Assembly: GCA_003155135.1 (NCBI GenBank)
Contig: PMFN01000028.1
Location: forward strand, 36,710-100,709
Reading direction: 5' to 3'
Source: Acidimicrobiaceae bacterium
Lineage (GTDB): Bacteria > Actinomycetota > Acidimicrobiia > Acidimicrobiales > RAAP-2
Length of the DNA: 64,000 nucleotides
Shown one piece after another: positions 7,819-15,483 of the stretch (positions are counted from its first letter, which is position 1; each line of letters begins with the position of its first letter). The notes under the pieces are model-generated. The model did no database searches, had not been told where the DNA came from, and worked only from the letters and a program-made list of their open reading frames with translations. Made by a program: the position numbers and the translations under genes.

Positions 7819-9660
7819 TTACGAAACGCGAAATTCGTGCACGTCGGTGGTCTCTCGCGGCCACAGTGCCACCGCACCGGGCGCGATGCCGATCGAGCAG
7901 CGCTCACCCGGGCTGGCAGCCGTCGTGGGCCAGGCACCTGGCTGGCGAGCCACCAGCTCGAAGCCAGGCGCCAACTCGACGAGCACCTCGGTCGCCGTGC
8001 CGAGCTCCATCACGTCCACGATCAGCCCCCCATGGCCTCCCGGGGCGTCGAGATCGATGCTCTCAGGCGCCACCTGCCACCACACGTCCGTGCCGACCAG
8101 GTCCGGGAAGGGTGCCACGTCGAAGCGCAGCCCGGCCACTTCGACGCTCCCGTCGGCATCGCGCACCGCAGCGAAGACGTTGCGCAGCCCCACCAGGCGG
8201 GCCACCTCCGCCGATCTCGGTCGGCCGAAGACTGTTGCGCGGTCCCCCGCCTGGAGCACCCGGCCGGCGGCCAGCACCAGCACCTCGTCGGCCAGCAGCG
8301 CCGCCTCTTCTGGGTCGTGGGTCACGAGGACGCAGGCGATCCCGTACTCGGCGAGGAGGCGGTGCACCTCGCGTCGCAGCTCATGGCGCAGCGGTGTGTC
8401 GAGCGCGGAGAACGGCTCATCGAGCAACAAGAGCTCGGGATCGCTCGAAAGGGCGCGGGCGAGGGCCACGCGTTGACGCTGCCCGCCCGAGAGCTGGTGA
8501 GGACGGCGGTCGGCCAGCTCGACCAACCCGAGTCGCTCGAGCCAGAACGCTGCCCGACCGGGTGTCGAGCGCGGGCCCATCGCGAGTTGCTGCCAGACGG
8601 TGCGGTGCGGGAACAGGCTTGGCTCCTGGGGGACGTAACCAACGGAACGCTGCGCAGGCGCCGTCTCGAGCTCGCGCCCACCCACCGTCACCCGGGCGGC
8701 AGGCTCCGGGCCGAGGCCCGCCAGGCACCGCAGCGCCGTCGTCTTGCCCGCCCCCGAGGCGCCGAGCAGGGCCGCGCCCCGACACGGCGTGGAGGTGGCC
8801 GCCGTCAGGTGGAACGAGCCGACTCGCCGTTCAAGGGCGAAGGTCAGCTCGGAGGTGCGACGTGGCGGTGGGGCCATCGCCGCGGGCACGTCGACGCGCA
8901 CCCGACGCGTCGGGGGTCGGAACCGCAGCAGGGCGAGGAACACGGCCGCGACGGCAACGGCGAGGGCGGCGGGAGCGAGCGTGAATGTGAGACCGCTGCC
9001 GGCGAACTGGGTGTAGGCGTACACCGGCAGCGTGAACGGATGGTAGGCGAGGATGACATTGGCCCCGAACTCACCGAAGGCCCGGAGCCACGCCAGCAGC
9101 AGCCCCGCGGCGATCCCCGGACCCGCAATGGGCACACAGACCCGCAGGAATGTCGCGAACTCGCCCATGCCGAGCGTCGCCGCCACGTCGGTGTAGGCGC
9201 TCGAGACCGTGCCGAAGGCGCTGCGCGCCGCCACGATGAGAAACGGCGCGGCGACGAACGTCTGCGCCAGGACGATGCCGACCAAGCTGTCGGTGAGATG
9301 GCCACCGAAGAGACGGCCGAGCGGCGTGTACGGGCCGACGAGGGCCAAGAGGAGGACGCCACTGATGAGCGGCGGGAGGGCGAGCGGGAGCAGGACCGCC
9401 ACGCCGACCGCGCCTGCGGTCCGGCTCGAGTTGTTGGCCAGGAGGTAGGCGAGGGGAATGCCCAGGACAGCGATGATCGCCGTGGCGATGCTGGCCGAGA
9501 GCACCGAGGTCCACAACGCGCCCCACAGCCCGGGTTGGCCGAATCCCTTGTTGGGCGTGTCGGCCAGGTGGACGAAGAGGCCGACCACGGGTACCACGAG
9601 GTACAGCACCAGGAGCGCCGCCAGCCACGGCAGCGGCGAGTGCAACCAGCGACCCCTCAA
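7819..9660 (-). CDS. modBC: Molybdate ABC transporter, fused permease-ATPase (ModB-ModC)
   Basis: One 613-residue polypeptide replaces two subunits. Residues 1-250 are the ModB permease, with the EAA-like loop around 164-183. Residues about 270-500 are the ModC ATPase: Walker A GASGAGKTT (300-308), signature LSGGQ (390-394), Walker B LLLLDEP (410-416) and the switch His in VTHD. The last 70 residues resemble the TOBE oxyanion-sensing domain. Translation probably starts at TTG 9660, inside the TTGA that ends modA. The complex should import molybdate or tungstate for the downstream molybdopterin enzyme. Confidence 0.88.
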   Translation of the reverse strand: MRGRWLHSPLPWLAALLVLYLVVPVVGLFVHLADTPNKGFGQPGLWGALWTSVLSASIATAIIAVLGIPLAYLLANNSSRTAGAVGVAVLLPLALPPLISGVLLLALVGPYTPLGRLFGGHLTDSLVGIVLAQTFVAAPFLIVAARSAFGTVSSAYTDVAATLGMGEFATFLRVCVPIAGPGIAAGLLLAWLRAFGEFGANVILAYHPFTLPVYAYTQFAGSGLTFTLAPAALAVAVAAVFLALLRFRPPTRRVRVDVPAAMAPPPRRTSELTFALERRVGSFHLTAATSTPCRGAALLGASGAGKTTALRCLAGLGPEPAARVTVGGRELETAPAQRSVGYVPQEPSLFPHRTVWQQLAMGPRSTPGRAAFWLERLGLVELADRRPHQLSGGQRQRVALARALSSDPELLLLDEPFSALDTPLRHELRREVHRLLAEYGIACVLVTHDPEEAALLADEVLVLAAGRVLQAGDRATVFGRPRSAEVARLVGLRNVFAAVRDADGSVEVAGLRFDVAPFPDLVGTDVWWQVAPESIDLDAPGGHGGLIVDVMELGTATEVLVELAPGFELVARQPGAWPTTAASPGERCSIGIAPGAVALWPRETTDVHEFRVS

Positions 9661-10565
9661 CCCGACGAGGCGAGGCGTGCCAGCGCCGAAGGGGCGCCCC
9701 TGCCGACCAGCTTCGGTGGCCGGATCGCCACGAAGCCCGACGTCTGGAGGCCCGCCCGCCCCTTCGGCCCGAGGAGGTAGCGCACGAAGGCCCTGGCGTT
9801 GGCTGCGTTCGGTGCCCCCCGCAGCACCGTGACCGTGTAGGTGGCCGAGAGTTTGAGCGAACCGAGGGGGACCGTCGGGATGCCAGCGGCCTTGGCCTCG
9901 GCGGCGTAGAAGAAGCCGGCGTCGAGCTGGCCGGACTGCAGGCGCCCCACCAACGTCTCTTCGGGGAACACCGTGGCGGTGGAGGAGAGCACGCTCGTGA
10001 GCGAGGGGTCCTTCTCGTTCTTGGCCGTGGCGTTGACCGCCTGGACGGCCAGGACGCCCTTCGGGTCGAGGGCCGGATCGGTGCGGCCGAGAAGGAAGCC
10101 TGGCTTGGTGACCACCTTGTACCAGGGCTGCGTCTTGAGGTCGGCGGCGAAGGTGCTCTTCGGGTTGTAGCCGAGCACGAGCGGGGAAGTGGCGAACTTC
10201 ACGTACCAGCTCACCCAACTCCCGTTCGTGGGGCCGGCCAGCGTCAGGTTGACCGCTGGGCTGGCGCTCACGAACACATCGCCCTGCTGGACGCCCCCTT
10301 TGATGTCGGTCGCGAGGGCGCTCGAACCCCCGGCGAAGCCGTTCACCGTGATACCGGTCGACGTGGTGAAGCCCGGGCCGATGACGTTGGTCATGACATC
10401 GGTGAGCGAGCCGGCGTAGAGGACCGCGACCGACCCCGCGCCGGTCGTGGCCGCATCGGCGAGGTCCGTCGTCACCAGTGTGACCGCACCGGCGAGAACG
10501 GCACCGGCGGCGAGGGCGGCGACCAGCCGACTCCCGGCAGTGTGGCGCATGCCCAACGCTCGCAT
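9657..10565 (-). CDS. modA: Molybdate/tungstate-binding protein, ABC transporter
   Basis: 302 residues. A signal peptide (charged start, hydrophobic ALAAGAVLAGAVTLV, then an Ala-rich cleavage region) leads into a periplasmic-type binding fold. The mature protein opens with VAVLYAGSLTDVM, which is closer to WtpA/TupA-type tungstate or molybdate binders than to classical ModA. The ATG at 10565 was chosen because it gives a normal signal peptide; ATG 10550 is an alternative. It lies immediately after the HTH-TOBE gene and overlaps modBC by 4 bp. There is no lipobox Cys, so how it is retained at the membrane is unclear. Confidence 0.85.
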   Translation of the reverse strand: MRALGMRHTAGSRLVAALAAGAVLAGAVTLVTTDLADAATTGAGSVAVLYAGSLTDVMTNVIGPGFTTSTGITVNGFAGGSSALATDIKGGVQQGDVFVSASPAVNLTLAGPTNGSWVSWYVKFATSPLVLGYNPKSTFAADLKTQPWYKVVTKPGFLLGRTDPALDPKGVLAVQAVNATAKNEKDPSLTSVLSSTATVFPEETLVGRLQSGQLDAGFFYAAEAKAAGIPTVPLGSLKLSATYTVTVLRGAPNAANARAFVRYLLGPKGRAGLQTSGFVAIRPPKLVGRGAPSALARLASSG

Positions 10566-10566
10566 C

Positions 10567-10956
10567 TCAGTGCGGCGCCAGTTCGACGACGACGTTCGTC
10601 GCCTTGATCGACGCCACGGCCCGCACGCCGGGCTCGAGATTGAGCTCATCGGCCGCTTCCCTGCTCATCAGCGACACCAGGCGGTGGGGTCCCGCCACGA
10701 TGTCGACCTTGGCCATGACGGTGTCTCTCGTGACGGCGGTCACGATGCCGACGAAGCGGTTCCGGGCCGAGGTCGACTCGGTCCCGGGCTCCTCGGCGAA
10801 GGTGCGGGCGAACGCGGCGAGGATGGGCCCTTCGATGACTCGCTTGCCCTCCGGGGATGCCACCGCCACGAGCCGGCCCTGGTCCACCCAGCGGCGCACC
10901 GTGTCGGCGCTGACACCGAGCAGGGCGGCAGCCTGGCTGATCCGGTAGGTCTCCAC
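10567..10956 (-). CDS. HTH-TOBE molybdate-responsive regulator / Mo-binding protein
   Basis: 129 residues. The N-terminal half is a MerR/excisionase-like helix-turn-helix (RISQAAALLGVSADTVRRWV). The C-terminal half is a single TOBE/Mop domain (NRFVGIVTAVTRDTVMAKVD) that in relatives binds molybdate. This differs from ModE, which has a winged helix and two TOBE domains. It is first in the operon with modA and modBC, so feedback control by molybdate is likely. A TAGTGT box 7 nt before GTG 10956 supports this start over a TTG at 11007. Confidence 0.85.
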   Translation of the reverse strand: METYRISQAAALLGVSADTVRRWVDQGRLVAVASPEGKRVIEGPILAAFARTFAEEPGTESTSARNRFVGIVTAVTRDTVMAKVDIVAGPHRLVSLMSREAADELNLEPGVRAVASIKATNVVVELAPH

Positions 10957-10963
10957 GAGGCGG

Positions 10964-10969
10964 ACACTA
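10964..10969 (-). promoter_or_regulatory. Leaderless -10 box TAGTGT
   Basis: Lies 7 nt before the GTG at 10956 and so marks the likely promoter of the HTH-TOBE/modA/modBC operon. Confidence 0.4.
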
Positions 10970-11060
10970 CCGGGCGCATGCCGCAAGAGTCCCGAATTCT
11001 GCCGCAAATACCACGGAAATTGCTTACAAAGTGCGTACCTGCAGCGTCAAGCGCGCTCAG

Positions 11061-11066
11061 TAAGCT
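11061..11066 (+). promoter_or_regulatory. Leaderless -10 box TAAGCT
   Basis: Ends 6 nt before the GTG at 11073 of the MogA/MoaB gene, with no room for a ribosome-binding site. It sits in a comparatively AT-rich divergent spacer. Confidence 0.5.
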
Positions 11067-11072
11067 GCCACC

Positions 11073-11543
11073 GTGCAACTTGCGGCCAAGGTGGTGACCG
11101 TGTCCGACGCGGTCGCAGCGGGCACCCGGGAGGACCGCTCCGGACCCGCGGTGGCCGCCGTACTCACCGAAGCGGGATTCTCTGTGACCGAGCACGTCAC
11201 CGTCCCCGATGGCCTCGAGCCACTCAGCTCGACCCTCGTGCGCCTGGCGGAGGGGTTCTGCGGGGTGATCGCCACCACCGGCGGTACCGGGCTCGCCGAG
11301 CGCGACCTCACCCCCGAGGCGACGAGCAACGTCGTCGAACGCGAGGCGCCCGGGCTGGCGGAAGCGATGCGTGCGGCCGGACCCCTCGGGCGCCTCACCC
11401 GCGGCAAGGCGGGCACGCTCGGCGCCGCACTCATCCTCAATCTTCCGGGTTCGCCGGCGGGCGCAGCGGAGCACCTCGCTGCGGTGATCGATGTGCTGCC
11501 CCACGCCGTGGCCCTGCTTGCCGGCGAGACCACGCACCACTGA
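11073..11543 (+). CDS. mog: Molybdopterin adenylyltransferase (MogA/MoaB family)
   Basis: 156 residues covering the whole MoCF_biosynth domain. Visible family marks are the N-terminal VVTVSDAVAAGTREDRSG, the central ATTGGTGLAERDLTPEA (nucleotide/pterin site) and the late LILNLPGSPAGA. It activates molybdopterin with ATP to give adenylylated MPT, the substrate of MoeA. It is transcribed away from the molybdate uptake operon and towards moaD, with a 21-bp gap between the stop codons. A leaderless promoter precedes it. Confidence 0.9.
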   Translation: MQLAAKVVTVSDAVAAGTREDRSGPAVAAVLTEAGFSVTEHVTVPDGLEPLSSTLVRLAEGFCGVIATTGGTGLAERDLTPEATSNVVEREAPGLAEAMRAAGPLGRLTRGKAGTLGAALILNLPGSPAGAAEHLAAVIDVLPHAVALLAGETTHH

Positions 11544-11564
11544 GCCACCGCGAGGACCTGGCGG

Positions 11565-11801
11565 TCAGCCCCCCGAGACGGGCGGGATGACCGCCACCTC
11601 GTCATGGCCGGCGACGGGCCACTCCCGTTCCGCCGGCTCGCCGTTCACCCAGATGCGGCACTGGCCGAGCAGCTCCGCGAAGTCTGCGCCGAAGCGGTCG
11701 CACGCCCAGGCCAGGACGTCGCCCACCGTCTCGCCCGGTGCGCTCGCTTCGCCGATTCCGGCGGCGCTGCGGGCGGGCCCGAACAGCCGCAGCCTCGCCA
11801 T
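11565..11801 (-). CDS. moaD: Molybdopterin synthase small subunit MoaD
   Basis: 78 residues with a beta-grasp (ubiquitin-like) fold. The C-terminus ends in the obligatory Gly-Gly (PPVSGG) that is adenylylated and then thiocarboxylated to deliver sulfur. The start ATG at 11801 shares one base with the moaA stop (TGATG), so the genes are coupled. Together with MoaE it converts cyclic pyranopterin monophosphate to molybdopterin. Confidence 0.9.
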   Translation of the reverse strand: MARLRLFGPARSAAGIGEASAPGETVGDVLAWACDRFGADFAELLGQCRIWVNGEPAEREWPVAGHDEVAVIPPVSGG

Positions 11802-12856
11802 CAGCCGCCGATCATCGACATCGAGCGGCTCGGGCGTAAGAACCCGGGATCGTTGATGCCGTGGCCCGGAAGCTTGCGCCACACCGAGCGCCGGAACAGC
11901 AATTCCACGTCCCGGTCCGAGCCACCGCTGCGCAGGATGTCTCGCAGCGACGCCTCATCGTCGGAGAAGAGGCAGTTGCGCACCGCGCCGTCGGACGTGA
12001 TGCGCATGCGGTCACAGGTGCCGCAGAACGGGCGCGTGACGCTCGCGATGACCCCGATCTCCCCCGAACCGTCGATGTAGCGGTAGCGGGTGGCCGGCGC
12101 CGGATCTCCCGGCGCCTCCACTGGCTCGATGGGCCAGCGCGCATGGATGCGCGCGAGCACGTCGGCGGCGGGCACAACGGAGCTGCGGTCCCATGCGCCC
12201 TCGGCGTCGAGGGGCATGAACTCGATGAAGCGCACCGTGCGGCCGGTGCGCCGCCCGAACTCGGCGAAGGACTCGACCTCGTCGTCGTTGACGCCGCCAA
12301 CGGGCACCATGTTGACCTTGAGCGGACCGAGGCCGGCCGCTTCGGCTGCGTCCATCGCCTCGAGCACCACGGGGAGGCTCCCCCGGCGACGGATGAGGGG
12401 GAAGCGCTCGGGATCGAGCGAGTCGCAGCTCACGTTCACCCGCATGAGCCCGGCGTCGGCCAACGGCCGGGCGAGGGCCGCCAAGCGCGTCCCGTTCGTG
12501 GTCATGGCCAGGTCATCGAAGCCCAGCGCCGCCAGACGCCCGACAATGTCGACGACGTCGCGTCGCAACAACGGCTCGCCCCCGGTCAGGCGCAGGGCCA
12601 CGATGCCGAGCCCCTTGGCGACGCGCGCCAGCCGGACGATCTCGTCGGCGGTCAACTGGTTGGCACGCGGTTCGAATCGCATTCCCGTGGCCGGCATGCA
12701 GTAGACGCAGCGCAGGTTGCACCGGTCGGTGAGCGACAGCCGGAGGTCGCGGTGTACCCGGCCATGGACGTCGAGCAGCGGGCCCGAATCGGACATGTCG
12801 GGCACGCTGCGTCGGCGGGTCGCGCCAACCTCGACGAAGGACACCGCCGCGTTCAC
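11801..12856 (-). CDS. moaA: GTP 3',8-cyclase MoaA (radical SAM)
   Basis: 351 residues. The first [4Fe-4S] site is Cys46, Cys50 and Cys53 in RCNLRCVYC; the second is Cys278, Cys281 and Cys295. The SAM-binding GGEP sequence (about 92-95) and the C-terminal double glycine (MSMIGG) needed for catalysis are present. It makes the first Moco intermediate from GTP, with MoaC encoded elsewhere. The GTG start overlaps the moeA stop by 4 bp. A shorter product starting at Met21 (MSDSGPLL) is possible. Confidence 0.95.
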   Translation of the reverse strand: MNAAVSFVEVGATRRRSVPDMSDSGPLLDVHGRVHRDLRLSLTDRCNLRCVYCMPATGMRFEPRANQLTADEIVRLARVAKGLGIVALRLTGGEPLLRRDVVDIVGRLAALGFDDLAMTTNGTRLAALARPLADAGLMRVNVSCDSLDPERFPLIRRRGSLPVVLEAMDAAEAAGLGPLKVNMVPVGGVNDDEVESFAEFGRRTGRTVRFIEFMPLDAEGAWDRSSVVPAADVLARIHARWPIEPVEAPGDPAPATRYRYIDGSGEIGVIASVTRPFCGTCDRMRITSDGAVRNCLFSDDEASLRDILRSGGSDRDVELLFRRSVWRKLPGHGINDPGFLRPSRSMSMIGG

Positions 12857-14115
12857 CGGCGCGCCACCGCTGCCGTGCGCCTCGAGGCGGCCGCAAGGGC
12901 GTCGGCCTCGAGGAGGAGGATGTCCACCTGCTCGCCCGCGCCGATGCCGGTGCCGTCGGGCACCTCGGCGAGTGCGTTCGCCGCCGCCATCGCTGAGAGC
13001 ACGTGCGACGCCTGCACCCCGCTCGAGCGCACGTGGATGCGGCCGTCGGCACCAGCCTCGGCGATGACGCGCAAGAAGTGGGTCTTGCCGTCGCGTACCC
13101 GCTCGAGCGGCTCATCGGCGACAGCCGACAGCTGCGGCGCTCCGAAGGCGGGGCGCCCGGCCAACTGGTTGAGGGCGGGCCGGACGAGCAACTCGAAGCT
13201 GACCATGGCCGAGACCGGGTTGCCGGGCACCCCGAAGATCGGAGTGGCGCTCGCCGTCGCCACGCCGAATGCGAACGGCTTGGCCGGCTTGATGGCGATC
13301 TGCATCCAGTGCATGGTGCCCTCGCAGAGGCGCCCGAGCACGACTTTCACGAGATCGGCGTCACCCACGCTGACCCCACCCGACACCACGACGGCGTCGC
13401 AGCGCTCGCTCCCGAGCGTCACCGCCTCGGTGATGGCCTCTTCGTCGTCGGGCGCCACGCCGAGGTCGACGGCCTCGCAGCCGGCGCGCTCGACGAGCGC
13501 GAGCAGCGACGGCCTGTTGGCGTCGCGGATCTGTCCCGGTGCGAGCGGCGAGCCCGCCGCCACGAGCTCGTCGCCGGTCGAGAGCACCCCTACCCGCGGT
13601 CGGCGGATGACCTCGACCCGCTCGACGCCGATGGCGGCGAGCACCCCGAGATGTGCAGGTCCGAGGTGGGTGCCGGCGTCCACGACAACCTGGCCGGCGA
13701 CGAGGTCGTCGCCCGGGTGCCGGACGAACTCCCCCCGTCGGACCACCGACTCGATGGTGACCTCGCCTGCACCCGGTCCTGGCATCGTGCGCTCGATCAT
13801 GCAGACGGCGTCAGCACCCGAGGGCAGCGGCGCCCCGGTCATGATCCGGACTGCTTCGCCGCCGCCCAGCGACGCCGGCGCCATGCCCGCAAGTGTGGTG
13901 GCCACGACGTTGAGCACGACCGGTGCCTCGAGCGTGTCGGCGGCCACCAGGGCGAAGCCGTCCATCGAGGAGTTGGCGAAGGCAGGCACCGGCGCATCGG
14001 CCACGACGGGCGAGGCGGTGACGCAACCGAGTGCCGAGGCGAGGGGGCACGGGACCACGTCGAGCGGAGAGCAGGCGTCGAGGACAATGCGACGGGCGTC
14101 GGCGAGGCCGATCAC
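12853..14115 (-). CDS. moeA: Molybdopterin molybdenumtransferase MoeA
   Basis: 420 residues with the usual domain series: an N-terminal pair around NSSMDGFAL, the MoCF_biosynth core with VGVLSTGDEL and VVVSGGVSVGDAD, and a C-terminal beta-barrel. It inserts molybdate into adenylylated molybdopterin, working with the MogA/MoaB protein encoded nearby. It starts at the GTG that overlaps the moaE stop by 4 bp and is part of a fully overlapping moaE-moeA-moaA-moaD operon. Confidence 0.93.
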   Translation of the reverse strand: MIGLADARRIVLDACSPLDVVPCPLASALGCVTASPVVADAPVPAFANSSMDGFALVAADTLEAPVVLNVVATTLAGMAPASLGGGEAVRIMTGAPLPSGADAVCMIERTMPGPGAGEVTIESVVRRGEFVRHPGDDLVAGQVVVDAGTHLGPAHLGVLAAIGVERVEVIRRPRVGVLSTGDELVAAGSPLAPGQIRDANRPSLLALVERAGCEAVDLGVAPDDEEAITEAVTLGSERCDAVVVSGGVSVGDADLVKVVLGRLCEGTMHWMQIAIKPAKPFAFGVATASATPIFGVPGNPVSAMVSFELLVRPALNQLAGRPAFGAPQLSAVADEPLERVRDGKTHFLRVIAEAGADGRIHVRSSGVQASHVLSAMAAANALAEVPDGTGIGAGEQVDILLLEADALAAASRRTAAVARR

Positions 14116-14618
14116 GACGGACGCAGGCTCTGGTCGCCACGTTGCACCGCACCGTGGCCGACGTGGGCGGCGCCGTCCACCTCGCACGGCAGCCCCCAGG
14201 AGCTGCCGTCGGCCCAGGTCTCGAACTTCCAGATCGGAACCGTCGCCTTCACCTCGTCGATGCAAAAGCGAGCGGCGCTGAAGGCCTCCTCACGATGGGC
14301 CGTGACCACGGCGACCATGACCGCTGTCTCCCCGACCCTGAGCACCCCGACGCGGTGCACGAGGGCCAGTCGCCGAATACTCGGCCAGCGTCGGCGGGCC
14401 TCGGCTGCCACTCTCGCCATGCGCCCTTCGCAGTACTCGCCATATGCCTCGTACTCGAGGCTCACGACGCCGTCGCGGCCCTCGGCGTGGTCGCGCACCG
14501 TGCCGAAGAACGTCACGGTCGCTCCGCAGTCGGGCTGAGCCGTCCACGCAAGCACCTCACCGACGGCGATCGGCACCTCGGTGAGGGAAATCCAGTCGTT
14601 CGTCTCGCCCGGTTCCAT
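14112..14618 (-). CDS. moaE: Molybdopterin synthase catalytic subunit MoaE
   Basis: 168 residues. The core shows the family pattern FFGTVRDHAEGRDGVVSLEYEAY and the catalytic segment HREEAFSAARFCIDEVKA, which contains the conserved lysine. A C-terminal extension of about 25 residues (VDGAAHVGHGAVQRGDQ) goes beyond the usual end. It is first in the moaE-moeA-moaA-moaD operon, with a TACACT box 9 nt before its ATG. Confidence 0.93.
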   Translation of the reverse strand: MEPGETNDWISLTEVPIAVGEVLAWTAQPDCGATVTFFGTVRDHAEGRDGVVSLEYEAYGEYCEGRMARVAAEARRRWPSIRRLALVHRVGVLRVGETAVMVAVVTAHREEAFSAARFCIDEVKATVPIWKFETWADGSSWGLPCEVDGAAHVGHGAVQRGDQSLRPS

Positions 14619-14627
14619 GCCCTTCTG

Positions 14628-14633
14628 AGTGTA
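14628..14633 (-). promoter_or_regulatory. -10 box TACACT of the moaE operon
   Basis: Lies 9 nt before the moaE ATG at 14618. The expected leader is only one or a few nucleotides long. Confidence 0.4.
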
Positions 14634-14684
14634 GGAGGAACGCCATCGCCACCTCTTGCGGGCGAGACGTGCTCACGAGGCCGG

Positions 14685-14700
14685 TTAAGCGAAATGTAAG
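14685..14700 (+). promoter_or_regulatory. 11-bp-spaced direct repeat, possible response-regulator site
   Basis: TTAAG (14685-14689) and GTAAG (14696-14700) start 11 bp apart in the divergent spacer upstream of the two-component genes. An 11-bp tandem half-site spacing is the pattern bound by OmpR/PhoB-family dimers, so autoregulation by the adjacent regulator is plausible. This is inference from spacing only. Confidence 0.35.
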
Positions 14701-14784
14701 GAGCGCCCCGATGCCACGAGCCCGCAGCTGCGTAGCCTTGGAACCATGGCCATCGGCACCATCGAGAAGCAGGCACCACGCCGG

Positions 14785-14790
14785 TACGCT
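14785..14790 (+). promoter_or_regulatory. Leaderless -10 box TACGCT
   Basis: Ends 6 nt before the ATG at 14797. This favours that start over the in-frame ATG at 14746. Confidence 0.5.
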
Positions 14791-14796
14791 GGCCCG

Positions 14797-15483
14797 ATGG
14801 CATCGGTGCTCGTGGTCGACGACGACGAGGTGGTGCGAGACGTCGTCGTGCGCTACCTCGACCGGGAGGGCTTCGAGTCGCGCCAGGCAGCTGACGGCGA
14901 GGCGGCGCGCAGAGCGATCAGTGAGCAGGTCCCCGACCTCGTCATCTTGGACGTCATGTTGCCCGAGATGAACGGCCTCGATGTCTGCCGGTGGGTCCGC
15001 TCAGTCAGCCAGGTGCCGATCATCCTGCTCACCGCGCGCGGCGAGGAGTCCGACCGAATCATCGGCCTCGAGCTCGGGGCCGATGACTACGTGGTCAAGC
15101 CCTTCTCGCCGCGCGAGCTCACCGAGCGGGTCAAGGCCGTGCTGCGCCGCACGACGGCGCCCCCCCACCACGGCTCGTCGCGCCTCGAGGTCGGCGGCCT
15201 CGTCATCGACGCCGAGACGCGTGAGGTGACGAGGGAGGGCCGCGAGCTCGCCCTCACCGCCACCGAGTTCGACCTGCTGTGGTGCCTGGCGAGCCACCCG
15301 CGGGTGGTGTTCTCGAGAGAGCAGCTGCTCGCCACCGTCTGGGGCTATGAGGCGGCCCTCGATGCCGGCACCAGCACCGTCACCGTGCACGTCCGCCGGG
15401 TCAGGGAGAAGATCGAAGAGGACGCCTCTCATCCCAAGTGCATCACGACCGTCTGGGGCGTCGGCTACCGGTTCGAGCCGTGA
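14797..15483 (+). CDS. OmpR/PhoB-family response regulator
   Basis: 228 residues. The receiver domain (1-120) has the acidic pair in VVDDDE, phospho-acceptor Asp52 in ILDVMLPEMNG and the conserved Lys in YVVKPF. The C-terminal winged helix (about 130-228) ends with HVRRVREKIEEDASHPKCI and GVGYRF, typical of this class. The stop overlaps the kinase start (GTGA). The stimulus is unknown. Its position beside the Moco operon does not by itself prove a link. Confidence 0.95.
   Translation: MASVLVVDDDEVVRDVVVRYLDREGFESRQAADGEAARRAISEQVPDLVILDVMLPEMNGLDVCRWVRSVSQVPIILLTARGEESDRIIGLELGADDYVVKPFSPRELTERVKAVLRRTTAPPHHGSSRLEVGGLVIDAETREVTREGRELALTATEFDLLWCLASHPRVVFSREQLLATVWGYEAALDAGTSTVTVHVRRVREKIEEDASHPKCITTVWGVGYRFEP

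Noticed and set aside
7821..7838. ACGAA-8 bp-TTCGT inverted repeat as an operator upstream of the oxidoreductase
   Set aside because: It coincides with the last codons and stop of modBC and the spacing is asymmetric; chance is a sufficient explanation.
6841..9780. Long plus-strand open frame of 979 codons
   Set aside because: It lies opposite the molybdopterin and molybdate-transporter genes, whose motifs are clear; its composition (Arg, Gly, Glu, His runs) is that of an antisense frame in high-GC DNA.
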